Source: Gammaproteobacteria bacterium
GTDB taxonomy: Bacteria; Pseudomonadota; Gammaproteobacteria; Burkholderiales; Burkholderiaceae_D
Length of the DNA stretch: 44,580 bases
Assembly (NCBI GenBank): GCA_903970185.1
Contig: CAJCIC010000104.1
Span: 1 to 44,580 of the forward strand
Reading direction: 5' to 3'
In this document: piece after piece, positions 34,762 to 42,861 of the stretch
Numbering within the stretch: the first letter of the stretch is position 1
Layout: each line of letters opens with the position of its first letter
Position numbers and translations under genes: made by a program
The notes under the pieces: generated by a model
What the model saw: the letters and a program-made list of their open reading frames with translations, nothing else
Told to the model about the DNA's origin: nothing
The model's database searches: none

Positions 34762-35820
34762 GTGACAGATCCTGACGATGCGCCAGCGCGGCTGACCTTG
34801 CTTGCCCACGGCGGTGGCTGCGGCTGCAAGATTGCGCCAGGGCTGCTCGCCGAAATCCTTGCGAAAAGCGGCCTTGGCACGGCCGTGCCGCCCGCGCTCC
34901 TGGTTGGCATCGAAACCTCGGATGACGCCGCCGTCTACCGCTTGAACGACAGCCAGGCGGTGGTGGCGACCACCGATTTCTTCACGCCGATCGTCGATGA
35001 TCCGTACGACTTCGGACGGATTGCCGCGTGCAATGCAATTTCCGATATCTACGCGATGGGCGCAAACCCGATCTTTGCGCTGGCCGTGCTTGGCGTGCCG
35101 ATCAAGTCGCTGCCTAGCGAGGTGATCGGACGCATTGTCGAAGGCGGCGAATCGATCTGCCGCGCCGCTGCCATCCCGATTGCCGGCGGCCACAGCATCG
35201 ACACCCTCGAGCCAATCTATGGCCTGGTTGCCATCGGCCTTGTCGATCCGAAAAACCTGAAACGCAATTGCACGGCGCAAGACGGCGATGTCGTGATTCT
35301 CGGCAAGCGACTTGGCATCGGCATTTTTTCCGCGGCACTGAAAAACCAGGCACTCGATGCCAAGAGCTATGCGCAGATGGTCGCAAGTGCAACGCAACTC
35401 AATACGCCGGGCCCTGCGCTTGCCGCCTTGGCAGGTGTCAACGCCATGACCGACGTCACGGGCTTTGGCCTCTTGGGCCACCTGCTTGAAGTGTGTCGCG
35501 GCTCGCAGCTCGCGGCAACCATCACCCGCGAGTCGCTTCCGCTTTTCGAAAATACCCTGGCGCTGGCCAAAGACGGCGCCATCACCGGTGCTTCGGCGCG
35601 CAACTGGGCCGCCTATGGAGAGGACGTCACGCTTGCAGCTGACACGCCCGAGATCTGGCGCTCGGTCCTGACCGACCCGCAAACCAGCGGCGGCCTGCTC
35701 GTGACCTGTAGAGCCGAAAGCGTCACGGCCGTGCTCGATGCGTTTCGTACGCACGGCTTCGCTTTCGCTTGCGCCATCGGCTCGATGCATGCCGGCCGCG
35801 CGCGCATCAGCGTGCTCTAG
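34762..35820 (+). CDS. selD: Selenide, water dikinase (selenophosphate synthase)
   Basis: The 352-residue enzyme makes selenophosphate from selenide and ATP. The glycine-rich loop HGGGCGCKI holds the catalytic cysteine near residue 20 (Cys, not selenocysteine) and Lys near 23. Other marks are the metal-binding TSDDAAVY and TTDFFTPIVDDPYDFG, AGGHSIDT and TDVTGFGLLGH. The start is GTG 34762. No selA, selB, selC or selU is in the window, so whether selenophosphate feeds selenocysteine or 2-selenouridine cannot be told. Its stop shares the bases CTAG with the stop of the convergent RidA gene. Confidence 0.95.
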   Translation: MTDPDDAPARLTLLAHGGGCGCKIAPGLLAEILAKSGLGTAVPPALLVGIETSDDAAVYRLNDSQAVVATTDFFTPIVDDPYDFGRIAACNAISDIYAMGANPIFALAVLGVPIKSLPSEVIGRIVEGGESICRAAAIPIAGGHSIDTLEPIYGLVAIGLVDPKNLKRNCTAQDGDVVILGKRLGIGIFSAALKNQALDAKSYAQMVASATQLNTPGPALAALAGVNAMTDVTGFGLLGHLLEVCRGSQLAATITRESLPLFENTLALAKDGAITGASARNWAAYGEDVTLAADTPEIWRSVLTDPQTSGGLLVTCRAESVTAVLDAFRTHGFAFACAIGSMHAGRARISVL

Positions 35821-36311
35821 CGCGCGTCGCCGTCGATTTCGACTTCGGCTTCGATTTCGACCGGAATGCCAAAGGGGAGTGCGGCCATGCCGACCGCCGA
35901 GCGCGAATGCTGGCCGGCGGCCTCGCCCCATAAATCGACAATAAGCTCGGTAAAGCCGTTGATGACGGCAGGCTGCTCGGCAAATGCGGGGGCGCTATTG
36001 ACCATGCCAAAGACGCGCAGCCATGTCGTCACGCGATCGAGCTCGCCAAGCGTGCGCTTTAGGCTCGCAAGCATCGAAAGACCGGCGAGCCTGGCCAGCA
36101 TGTAGCCTTCGCTTGTCAAGACGTCCTGCCCGAGTTTGCCGCGCAATGGCGGAATCGAGCCATCAGGCGACTGCGGCCCATGGCCTGAGAGGAGCACACG
36201 CCTGCCATGCACGCGCACCCATGGAAAGGGCAGGACGACGCCAGGCGGCAGTTGCATCGGCGCGGGCAAAAGCAGACCGCGGCTTGCCAGTTTTGCTTCG
36301 ATGACACCCAT
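35817..36311 (-). CDS. RidA (YjgF/UK114) family protein
   Basis: The 164-residue protein contains the RidA-like fold: FPWVRVHGRRVLLSGHGP, then TSEGYMLARLAGLSMLASLK, VTTWLRVFGMVNSAPAF, and AVGMAALPFGIPVEIEAEVE at the end. It is the longer branch (cd02199-like) rather than classical RidA, so imine/enamine deaminase activity is not certain. ATG 36311 is chosen because AAGGAG lies 8 nt upstream; ATG 36317 would leave only 2 nt. It is convergent with selD and divergent from the MgtC gene. Confidence 0.88.
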   Translation of the reverse strand: MGVIEAKLASRGLLLPAPMQLPPGVVLPFPWVRVHGRRVLLSGHGPQSPDGSIPPLRGKLGQDVLTSEGYMLARLAGLSMLASLKRTLGELDRVTTWLRVFGMVNSAPAFAEQPAVINGFTELIVDLWGEAAGQHSRSAVGMAALPFGIPVEIEAEVEIDGDAR

Positions 36312-36452
36312 TCGCATCACTCCTTCTCGTCTGAAATTCAAGCCGCAAAAAAAGGGCGCGCTGCCATTGTGGCAGCATTGCGGCGCTGCCATCGGGTGTT
36401 CGCGTATCAGGCTGCGCGTGTACACTTCACGATCGTTCCTGGCAAAACCGTC

Positions 36453-37139
36453 ATGTCGGTCGCAACCGCCCTCCTTGATCTTCTGATCGCGCTTCTTGCC
36501 GGTACCGGCATTGGCCTTGAGCGCACGCTTCGCGGCCGTGCTGCGGGTGCGCGCACCTACGCGCTGGTATGCAGCGCGTCGGCGCTCCTGATGGTCATGA
36601 TGAGCTGGCCCGCGGAGTGGGTCGCGCCGGGCACGCGCCCTCTGACCGGGCTTGATCCGACGCACATCATCCAGGGCATTCTCACCGGCATTGGCTTTCT
36701 TGGCGCAGGCGTCATCGTGCGCGATGGCTATTCGGTACGCGGCCTGACGTCTGCGGCATCGATCTGGGCGACCGCTGCACTTGGCATCGTCATTGGCTCA
36801 GGCTATCTCATGCCCGGCGTGATCTTCGCCGTGACCACCATCTGCATCCTGTCATTCATGCGCAAGCTCGAGGACATGGTGGTGGCCCAGCATCACATCC
36901 GTTGTCAGGTCAGCTGCACGATTGGCGATACCCTGTCCGAGGACGCGCTGCGTGCGATCTTCAGCCAGCACCGCTTCAAGGTCAAGGAACTGTCCTACGA
37001 CATGAACCTCAAGCATCACGAGTTCCGCTACTCCGCCGACATGTGGGCAAGCGGCAAGAAACATTCGCGTCAGCTCGCCGAAACCTTGCGCGCAACGCCT
37101 GGCATCACCGGATTTCTGATTGCGCCCTCGCGCGATTAG
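36453..37139 (+). CDS. MgtC/SapB family membrane protein
   Basis: The 228-residue protein has about four or five hydrophobic segments in its first ~140 residues, with the family motif LLAGTGIGLERTLRGRAAG, GILTGIGFLGAGVIV, and TSAASIWATAALGI. The last ~85 residues are a soluble ACT-like domain (CQVSCTIGDTLSEDALRAIF). MgtC proteins help cells survive magnesium limitation or acid stress and can modulate the F-ATPase; the specific role here is unknown. ATG 36453 gives the normal N-terminus. Its 3' end overlaps the convergent DoxX gene by 35 bp. Confidence 0.88.
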   Translation: MSVATALLDLLIALLAGTGIGLERTLRGRAAGARTYALVCSASALLMVMMSWPAEWVAPGTRPLTGLDPTHIIQGILTGIGFLGAGVIVRDGYSVRGLTSAASIWATAALGIVIGSGYLMPGVIFAVTTICILSFMRKLEDMVVAQHHIRCQVSCTIGDTLSEDALRAIFSQHRFKVKELSYDMNLKHHEFRYSADMWASGKKHSRQLAETLRATPGITGFLIAPSRD

Positions 37140-37518
37140 CAAACGGCCAGATCGGTCCGGCGTAGGCAGCCCAGAGCACAAGCGGTAACTGCAGCGCGAC
37201 GCGCAGCCACAGCCAGGTGGCGCCGATGTTTGCATAACGCTCGGCATGCAAGGCCATGTTCCAGTTGGCAGGCCACACCGCCACGATCAGCAGCACAAGG
37301 CCGAAAGCCGCAAGGCGACGCGTTCGCGGCACAAAAAGCAGCAGCGCAAAAACCAGTTCGGCTGCGCCGCTGACGTAGACAAGAAGATCGGGTGCAACAA
37401 GATAGTCGGGCACGATCGAGGCAAACGCCGCTGTCGCAAGGAAGTGGGCCACACCCGAAATCAGAAAGCAGATCGAAAGCGCAACGCGCGCGCTGCGCCT
37501 GAGCCACGCGCCTGGCAT
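37105..37518 (-). CDS. DoxX-like membrane protein
   Basis: The 137-residue inner-membrane protein has four hydrophobic segments: ALSICFLISGVAHFLAT, LLVYVSGAAELVFALLLFV, AAFGLVLLIVAVWPANWNMAL, and LQLPLVLWAAYAGPIWPF. The pattern ISGVAHF, GAAEL and N-W-N-M-A fits DoxX/DoxD-like proteins, some linked to thiosulfate or redox balance. ATG at 37518 overlaps the upstream acyl-CoA dehydrogenase stop by one base (TGATG); GTG 37521 is the alternative. It is probably co-transcribed with that gene. Confidence 0.8.
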   Translation of the reverse strand: MPGAWLRRSARVALSICFLISGVAHFLATAAFASIVPDYLVAPDLLVYVSGAAELVFALLLFVPRTRRLAAFGLVLLIVAVWPANWNMALHAERYANIGATWLWLRVALQLPLVLWAAYAGPIWPFANRARAQSEIR

Positions 37519-39182
37519 CACTTTTCGCGCCAGCTGGCAGCGATGATTTCTTTTGCTGCGATCGGCCCCTCAAAGGAGCCAAACACCGAGCCGCGCCTGG
37601 GTGACAGCCGCGTCTGGCAAAAGGCAGTGGCCAATGGCGGCAGGCCGCTGTCAAGCAAAAGTGCTGCACAAAACAGGCTGACGAGGCGCCACGCCAGGTG
37701 ACGTGCTTCGGCCTCCGGCCAACCGCCGCCTGCTAAGCGCAGCAGCAGCGGCGGATAGGCTTGATCGAAAAGCGCATCACGCCCTTTCATGCGCACGAAG
37801 GTTTCTTCGATCGCGGCGACGCTTGCGGGATACCTGCTCAGGCCGCGCAAGAGGTCAAGGCACATGACGTTGCCAGATCCTTCCCAGATGGAATTGACCG
37901 GCATCTCGCGATAAATGCGCGCCAGCGGCAATTCCTCGACGTAGCCATTGCCACCCAGCACTTCCATCGCCTCGGCGGCAAGCTCGGGTCCGCGCTTGCA
38001 GACCCAGAATTTTGCAACCGGGGTCATGATCCGCCTGATCGCGGCCTCATGCTCGTCGCCCTCGGGTGCATCAAAGGCCCGGGCAAGTCTTAGGGCGAGG
38101 ACCGTTGCAGCGGCGCTTTCAAGGCACAGGTCGGCAAGCACCGACTGCATCAGCGGTTGCTCGACCAGGGGTTTGCCAAACACCGATCGGTGACGCGCAT
38201 GGTTGAGCGCGTGGGCAAGCGCCTGGCGCATCAGCCCGGCCGTGCCCGTGACGCAGTCAAGTCGGGTGAAGGTCCCCATCTCGAGGATGGTCGGGATGCC
38301 CCGCCCGGGCTCGCCAAGAAGAGTGGCGTAGGCATGGTCGAACTCGACTTCGGCAGACGCGTTGGAGCGATTGCCAAGCTTGTCCTTCAGGCGCTGGATC
38401 AGGACCCCGTTCTTCTTGTCCTCGGGCGTATAGCGCGGCACGAAAAAGCACGACAGGCCGGACTCCGACTGGGCCAGAACCAGGTGCGCATCGCACTGCG
38501 GTGCCGAGAAAAACCATTTGTGACCCAAAAGCCGGTAGCTGCCATCGGCCACGCGCGTTGCTTGCGTGGTGTTGGCGCGCACATCCGAGCCGCCCTGCTT
38601 TTCGGTCATGCCCATGCCGATCATGCCGCCTGCTTTCGCTGCCAACGGAAGGTTGCGCGCATCATGCTGGTCGGACAGGAGCGTTGGCAGCCAGTCGCGG
38701 GCGAGGTTGGCATCGCGCCGCATTGCGGCGATGGCGCCATAGGTCATGGTCGTCGGGCAAAGCGTGCCCGACTCGATCTGGGTTTGCATGAAGTACGCAG
38801 CCGCACGCGCGACATGCGCCCCGGTCCCGGGCTGGGACCACGGCCGGTTGTGCAAGCGGCGCCTGGCGATGGCAGACAAAAGCGCGTGCCAGGCCGGATG
38901 GAACTCGACCTCGTCGATGCGCACACCGCGCGCATCGTGTGTCCTTAGCACCGGTCCGTACTGGTTGGCAAGGCGCGCCGCGTCGAAATTGTCGGCACGG
39001 CCAAGCTCGTTTCCGGTCGCTGCAAGCTCACTGCGAAAGCCGCCCGCGTTCTCGCGCAGCACCGCGTCAACCAGAACCGGGTCGCTGTCAAAGAGGTTGT
39101 AGTCGATCAACGCCGGCGTCTGGTTCGAGCCGTCGTTGCTCGCCTTGCGAGCGACTTTACCGTGCACCGATCCCTGCTCCAT
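37518..39182 (-). CDS. AidB-like acyl-CoA dehydrogenase
   Basis: The 554-residue flavoprotein resembles E. coli AidB (541 residues) rather than ordinary ~380-residue acyl-CoA dehydrogenases. Marks are the long N-terminal domain with [33 protein letters not shown] for FAD binding, [17 protein letters not shown], and [20 protein letters not shown] with [12 protein letters not shown]. AidB is induced by alkylation damage and binds DNA; isovaleryl-CoA dehydrogenase activity is reported as weak. Whether this copy has that role is unknown. A GGAGG lies 7 nt before ATG 39182; an in-frame GTG is 6 bp further upstream. It is divergent from an SDR dehydrogenase. Confidence 0.9.
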   Translation of the reverse strand: MEQGSVHGKVARKASNDGSNQTPALIDYNLFDSDPVLVDAVLRENAGGFRSELAATGNELGRADNFDAARLANQYGPVLRTHDARGVRIDEVEFHPAWHALLSAIARRRLHNRPWSQPGTGAHVARAAAYFMQTQIESGTLCPTTMTYGAIAAMRRDANLARDWLPTLLSDQHDARNLPLAAKAGGMIGMGMTEKQGGSDVRANTTQATRVADGSYRLLGHKWFFSAPQCDAHLVLAQSESGLSCFFVPRYTPEDKKNGVLIQRLKDKLGNRSNASAEVEFDHAYATLLGEPGRGIPTILEMGTFTRLDCVTGTAGLMRQALAHALNHARHRSVFGKPLVEQPLMQSVLADLCLESAAATVLALRLARAFDAPEGDEHEAAIRRIMTPVAKFWVCKRGPELAAEAMEVLGGNGYVEELPLARIYREMPVNSIWEGSGNVMCLDLLRGLSRYPASVAAIEETFVRMKGRDALFDQAYPPLLLRLAGGGWPEAEARHLAWRLVSLFCAALLLDSGLPPLATAFCQTRLSPRRGSVFGSFEGPIAAKEIIAASWREK

Positions 39183-39258
39183 GGCCACCCCTCCAAAGCG
39201 GAAGCATACCGCGCCACGACGCTGCGCTACATTGCGCCCGGCGCGCCGCGTGAATACT

Positions 39259-39264
39259 TATAAT
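39259..39264 (+). promoter_or_regulatory. Candidate -10 box of the SDR gene
   Basis: A perfect TATAAT lies 66 bp before the SDR start; the nearest -35-like hexamer TTGCGC (39232-39237) is 21 bp away, longer than ideal. The predicted start near 39271 places a terminator-like hairpin inside the leader. Confidence 0.4.
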
Positions 39265-39278
39265 TGGCAGGACACGCG

Positions 39279-39302
39279 GCACGCCTTTGGGCGTGCATTT
39301 TT
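39279..39302 (+). terminator. Terminator-like hairpin in the SDR leader (possible attenuator)
   Basis: GCACGCC (39279-39285) pairs with GGCGTGC (39290-39296) around TTTG, then A and five T. By shape it is an intrinsic terminator for plus-strand transcripts, but the next gene upstream is on the minus strand, so it sits in the 5' leader of the SDR gene, 29 bp before its start. Confidence 0.6.
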
Positions 39303-39330
39303 ATGGGCAGGAAATTTCGCCGGAGTCAGC

Positions 39331-40089
39331 ATGGACATCGATAGCAACGTATTCATCGTCACGGGCGGCGCCTCGGGACTGGGCGCAGGCACCGTTCGCA
39401 TGCTTGCCAAACACGGCGCGCGCGTGCTCATCGCCGACGTCCAGTCTGAACCGGGCGAAGCACTCGCTGACGAGCTCGGCCAGGAGTTCATCAAGTGCGA
39501 CGTCACTTCCGAAGACGATGCGCGGGCAACCGTGGCCAGGGCGGTCTCGCTTGGCAAGCTGATGGGACTCATCAACTGTGCCGGTATCGCACCGGCAGTA
39601 AAAACCGTCGGCAAGGATGGCGCGCACCCGCTGCACATCTTTACCAAGACCATCACGGTGAATCTGATTGGCACCTTCAACATGCTGCGCCTGGCTGCAG
39701 AAGCCATGGCAAAGAACGCGCCCGAGGCGACCGGCGAGCGCGGCGTCATCATCAACACGGCATCGGTTGCCGCCTACGACGGCCAGATCGGCCAGGCCGC
39801 CTACGCAGCGTCAAAAGCCGGCATTGTCGGGCTGACCCTGCCGGTCGCGCGCGATCTGGCGCGCAACGGCATCCGTTGCCTGACGATTGCGCCGGGAATT
39901 TTTGGCACGCCCATGCTCTTTGGCATGCCGCAGGAAGTGCAGGACGCGCTGGCTGCCTCGGTGCCCTTTCCCTCGCGACTTGGCACGCCTGAAGATTTCG
40001 CCAAGCTCGCGCACCAGATGATCATCAACGACATGCTCAACGGCGAGACCGTGCGCCTTGACGGTGCCATCCGCATGCAGCCGAAGTAG
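39331..40089 (+). CDS. SDR dehydrogenase (3-hydroxyacyl-CoA dehydrogenase type II-like)
   Basis: The 252-residue NAD(H)-dependent oxidoreductase has the Rossmann loop [10 protein letters not shown] near residue 11, DVTS and NCAGIA for cofactor binding, and the catalytic YAASK near 158 with a Ser in [10 protein letters not shown]. The phrases [16 protein letters not shown] and [10 protein letters not shown] match the human HSD17B10-like / FadB2x group, which oxidises 3-hydroxyacyl-CoA in fatty acid and branched amino acid breakdown. The divergent AidB-like dehydrogenase fits such catabolism. GGAG lies 5 nt before ATG 39331. Confidence 0.9.
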   Translation: MDIDSNVFIVTGGASGLGAGTVRMLAKHGARVLIADVQSEPGEALADELGQEFIKCDVTSEDDARATVARAVSLGKLMGLINCAGIAPAVKTVGKDGAHPLHIFTKTITVNLIGTFNMLRLAAEAMAKNAPEATGERGVIINTASVAAYDGQIGQAAYAASKAGIVGLTLPVARDLARNGIRCLTIAPGIFGTPMLFGMPQEVQDALAASVPFPSRLGTPEDFAKLAHQMIINDMLNGETVRLDGAIRMQPK

Positions 40090-40095
40090 CCCGGC

Positions 40096-40944
40096 TCAGT
40101 TCAACCGGTTCAAGGCGTTGCGCAACACCGAGATCGTCTCGCGGATCTCGGGCGCTTCGGCAGCGTCAGGCGCCTCGGTCAGGTAGAAATCGAGGTCCTC
40201 GAGCGCCGCCCGCGGGCATTCGAGCTGGGCGTAGATCAGGCCACGATCGCGCCGCTCGGTACTGACTTCAGGCAGCAGCACGACCAGGCGGTTTTGCACC
40301 TCGAGGAGCCGGTCGAAATCCTTGCGGTCATGGTAGACGCTCTTCAGATTGCGCAGCATGCGCATCAGGATGTCGCGCGAGGACGCCTCCTGGATCGACG
40401 GAATCAGGGCCAGATCGGTTGGCACGTCAAGCCCGCGCGCGTCAAAAAACTGCGCGAGGCGCTCTTCGAGTTGCTCGCGCGAGAGCGACAGGCCGCTGTA
40501 GGGATCAAGGAAGATGTCCCCGGCCCGGACCTTGAGCTTGACCAGGAAATGCCCGGGAAACGAGATGCCGCGCAGCGGCAAGCCGATCTGCTGGCCCAGT
40601 TCCATGTAGAGCACGGCAAGCGAAATCGGGATGCCGCGCCGGCGCTCGAGCACCCGGTTCAGGTAACTGTTGTCCGGATCGTAGTAGTCGTTGCGATTGC
40701 CCGAGAAGCCAAGTTCGCGAAAGAAATAACGGTTCAAGGCACGCAGGCGTTGCACGGCCGGGGCGTCGGCGGGCAGCCTGGCCTTGAGGATCGAAGACAG
40801 GCGGTCGAGTTCTGACTGCACTGCGGCCAGATCCAGTTTCGGATAGACATCCTGCGCGATCGACAGCGCGGCCTCGGTCAGTGGAATGCTGTCGTTGTCG
40901 TCGTCAAGCTTGACGAGCGTCGCGAAGTAGTCGATCGGCGTCAT
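40096..40944 (-). CDS. SirB1 family protein (transglutaminase-like plus TPR)
   Basis: The 282-residue protein has a transglutaminase-like N-terminal domain (DNSYLNRVLERRRGIPISLA, MELGQQIGLPLRGISFPGHF) and a helical TPR-like C-terminal part (DRGLIYAQLECPRAALEDLD). This is the SirB1 architecture; the catalytic-triad cysteine is absent, as usual for the family, and its function is unknown. The ATG at 40944 follows the murJ stop by 4 bp; the in-frame GTG at 40956 would overlap murJ by 8 bp. Neither has a Shine-Dalgarno, so coupling to murJ is likely. Confidence 0.88.
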   Translation of the reverse strand: MTPIDYFATLVKLDDDNDSIPLTEAALSIAQDVYPKLDLAAVQSELDRLSSILKARLPADAPAVQRLRALNRYFFRELGFSGNRNDYYDPDNSYLNRVLERRRGIPISLAVLYMELGQQIGLPLRGISFPGHFLVKLKVRAGDIFLDPYSGLSLSREQLEERLAQFFDARGLDVPTDLALIPSIQEASSRDILMRMLRNLKSVYHDRKDFDRLLEVQNRLVVLLPEVSTERRDRGLIYAQLECPRAALEDLDFYLTEAPDAAEAPEIRETISVLRNALNRLN

Positions 40945-40948
40945 CGAA

Positions 40949-42496
40949 TCAAACACGGCTTTTGAATTGGTGAAGGCGGATGCCTGTCATAAAAAGAGTG
41001 CCCAGATAGGCGAAGGCGCCAGCCGCAACGACCAGAAAGAGAAGCAGGGCGCGCTTCACACTTTCTGACTTTAGCGCAATCCAGTGGACTTCGCGATTGC
41101 AAAAGAAAAGTACGCCTGCAAGCACCGCAAGCGCGAGGGCGAGGCGCAGCAGAAAAAGTGGCCAGCCGGGCATCGCCGTGATGTTGCCGCTTCGCCTCAG
41201 GCCGATGTAGAGCAGTAGGGCATTGAGCAGGGCGCCTATCGACGTCGACAGGGCAAGGCCGGCGTGCGCCAAAAGCGGCACCGTGACGAGGTTGACCAAC
41301 TGCGTCACGACCAGCACCACAACGCCGATCTTGACCGGTGTCTTGATGTCCTGGCTGGCGTAGAAGCCTGGCGCCAGAATCTTCACGAGGATCAGCCCGA
41401 CAAGCCCGACGCCATAGGCCGCGACCGCTTGCGCCGTGCGCAGGACATCGTTGGCGTCGAAGGCACCGCGCTGATAAAGCGTGGCCGTCAGCGGCACGGC
41501 GATCATGCAAAGCGCAAGGGCGCAGGGCAGCGCCAGCAGGAGGCTCAAGCGCATGCCCCAATCGATCAGTGCACCGTACTGCTCGATATCGCCCCTTGCA
41601 CGCGCTGCCGAGAGACTTGGCGTGAGGATCGTGCCCAGCCCCGCGCCAAGCAGCGCGGTGGGGAATTCCATGAGGCGATCGGCATAGTTGATCCACGACA
41701 CGCTGCCAGTCCCGATATGCGTGGCGATATTGACATTGATGATGAGCGAGAGCTGGGCGACCGAGACGCCAAAGATCGCCGGCAGCATCTTTCTCATCAC
41801 CCTTTTTACGCCCTCATCGCCAAACGCCGTGCCAAGGCGCAGATGAAAGCGCGGCAGCATGCCGATCCTGGCCAATGCCGGCAGCTGCATGGCGAGCTGG
41901 CAGATCCCCCCGAGCGCAACACCCAGGGCGAGCGACAGGATCGGCGGGTCGACGAACGGCGAGAACGCGAACGAGGAAAAGATCCACACCAGGTTGAAAA
42001 GCACCGGCGTGAAGGCCGGAATGGCAAACTGGCGCCAGGTATTGAGCACCCCTGATGCTGCGGCGACGAGCGAAATCAAGAGGATGTAGGGGAACATCAG
42101 GCGCGTCATCAAAACCGCCAGATCGAAGGTGTGCTCGCCCGGCTTGAAGCCCGACGCCAGGAGCCAGACCAAGGCCGGGGCACCGATGACGCCGACGAGC
42201 GTCACGACCATCAGGATCGCGGTTAGGACCATGGCGACGTGATCGACCAGGAGCCGGGTCTCGGCCTCGCCACGGCGCGCCTTGAACTCGCCAAGAATCG
42301 GCACGAAGGCCTGGGAGAAAGCGCCCTCTGCAAAGATCCGGCGCAGCAGATTGGGAATCAGGAAAGCGACGCGAAAGGCGTCGGTTTGCGAACTGACGCC
42401 AAAGAGTCCCGCGATCGTGATCTCGCGAATGAGACCTGTCACGCGCGACAAGAGGGTGATGCCGCTGACCGTTGCCAGCACGCGAAGCAGATTCAT
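40949..42496 (-). CDS. murJ: Lipid II flippase MurJ (MviN)
   Basis: The 515-residue inner-membrane protein has about fourteen hydrophobic segments and flips the peptidoglycan precursor lipid II. The N-terminus is characteristic: LATVSGITLLSRVTGLIREI, AFRVAFLIPNLLRRIFAEGA with FSQAFVPIL. Later come SWINYADRLMEFPTALLGAG and the GIG-like C-terminal segments. ATG 42496 gives the usual start; there is no Shine-Dalgarno, and a TATAAT lies only 7 bp upstream, so the mRNA may be leaderless. In many betaproteobacteria rpsT lies divergent to murJ; here it does not. Confidence 0.95.
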   Translation of the reverse strand: MNLLRVLATVSGITLLSRVTGLIREITIAGLFGVSSQTDAFRVAFLIPNLLRRIFAEGAFSQAFVPILGEFKARRGEAETRLLVDHVAMVLTAILMVVTLVGVIGAPALVWLLASGFKPGEHTFDLAVLMTRLMFPYILLISLVAAASGVLNTWRQFAIPAFTPVLFNLVWIFSSFAFSPFVDPPILSLALGVALGGICQLAMQLPALARIGMLPRFHLRLGTAFGDEGVKRVMRKMLPAIFGVSVAQLSLIINVNIATHIGTGSVSWINYADRLMEFPTALLGAGLGTILTPSLSAARARGDIEQYGALIDWGMRLSLLLALPCALALCMIAVPLTATLYQRGAFDANDVLRTAQAVAAYGVGLVGLILVKILAPGFYASQDIKTPVKIGVVVLVVTQLVNLVTVPLLAHAGLALSTSIGALLNALLLYIGLRRSGNITAMPGWPLFLLRLALALAVLAGVLFFCNREVHWIALKSESVKRALLLFLVVAAGAFAYLGTLFMTGIRLHQFKSRV

Positions 42497-42503
42497 GGGC
42501 GGG

Positions 42504-42509
42504 ATTATA
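42504..42509 (-). promoter_or_regulatory. -10 box of murJ
   Basis: On the minus strand TATAAT ends 7 bp before the murJ ATG, so transcription would start at or beside the start codon. There is no good -35 at 17 bp; that position falls at the edge of the run of nine G. Confidence 0.5.
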
Positions 42510-42526
42510 GTGGCGCGCAACGCCAG

Positions 42527-42535
42527 CCCCCCCCC
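42527..42535. repeat. Homopolymer of nine C (nine G on the murJ strand)
   Basis: Nine consecutive C on the plus strand lie upstream of murJ, about 17-26 bp before its TATAAT. Tracts this long can gain or lose bases by slippage and change promoter strength. Confidence 0.8.
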
Positions 42536-42777
42536 GCTTGTCACCGTTTACGGCCGGTGAAGTATTTTTCATTCGTATGAGGGTGTAACTGGCGCGGTTG
42601 GTTTTGGTTTGGATCGAAGGTTTATCAATCGGATGAAGTTGTCCACGGCCGGAACGGCGCAGATCGTGGATCTGGGTCGGGGCGTTGCGGGGTGTCGCTG
42701 CAGAAGGGGTCGGCCGCGACCACAAGCTCGGCCGCAGGGGGAGGCCTTCCCAAAATTAATTTGAAACGGTGTGAATT

Positions 42778-42796
42778 ATCGTAGTCTGGCTACGAT
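42778..42796. promoter_or_regulatory. AbiEi operator-like inverted repeat 1
   Basis: ATCGTAGTCTGGCTACGAT has arms ATCGTAG and CTACGAT around a 5-bp centre. A near-identical copy lies 65 bp downstream over the start codon. AbiEi antitoxins are known to repress their own operon by binding two inverted repeats. Confidence 0.75.
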
Positions 42797-42805
42797 CCAA
42801 GCGCC

Positions 42806-42833
42806 TATTCCAAGCTTGCCGGAATTTGGAATA
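42806..42833. repeat. Second type of inverted repeat over the -35 region
   Basis: TATTCCAA (42806-42813) and TTGGAATA (42826-42833) form a perfect 8-bp inverted repeat with a 12-bp spacer that contains the -35 hexamer. It is unrelated in sequence to the two ATCGTAG repeats. Confidence 0.65.
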
Positions 42834-42844
42834 ATCCATATAAT
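42816..42844 (+). promoter_or_regulatory. Promoter of the AbiE operon
   Basis: TTGCCG (42816-42821), a 17-bp spacer and a perfect TATAAT (42839-42844). The expected transcription start, 6-8 bp later, coincides with the ATG at 42851, predicting a leaderless mRNA; no Shine-Dalgarno is present. Confidence 0.7.
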
Positions 42845-42861
42845 CGTAGTATGGCTACGAC
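42843..42861. promoter_or_regulatory. AbiEi operator-like inverted repeat 2, over the start codon
   Basis: ATCGTAGTATGGCTACGAC repeats operator 1 with three differences. It overlaps the -10 box, the predicted transcription start and the first codons (ATG GCT ACG), so bound protein would block RNA polymerase directly. Confidence 0.75.

Larger units (their letters stand above)
42497..42850. other. Intergenic region between murJ and the AbiE pair
   Basis: No gene is supported in these 354 bp. The murJ side holds TATAAT and a run of nine G on the murJ strand; the AbiE side holds operators and a promoter, listed separately. The middle (about 42560-42760) shows no recognisable gene, repeat or ribosomal-protein gene. 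Confidence 0.5.

Noticed and set aside
34762..34830. Selenocysteine codon in SelD
   Set aside because: The catalytic position is read as TGC (Cys); no in-frame TGA.
34372..35931. 519-codon minus-strand frame over hppA and selD
   Set aside because: Spans two well-supported genes on the other strand and has no family features.
36350..36376. GCTGCC/GGCAGC hairpin with a T-run on the minus strand upstream of the RidA gene
   Set aside because: Six extra bases separate the stem from the T-run, unlike a functional intrinsic terminator.
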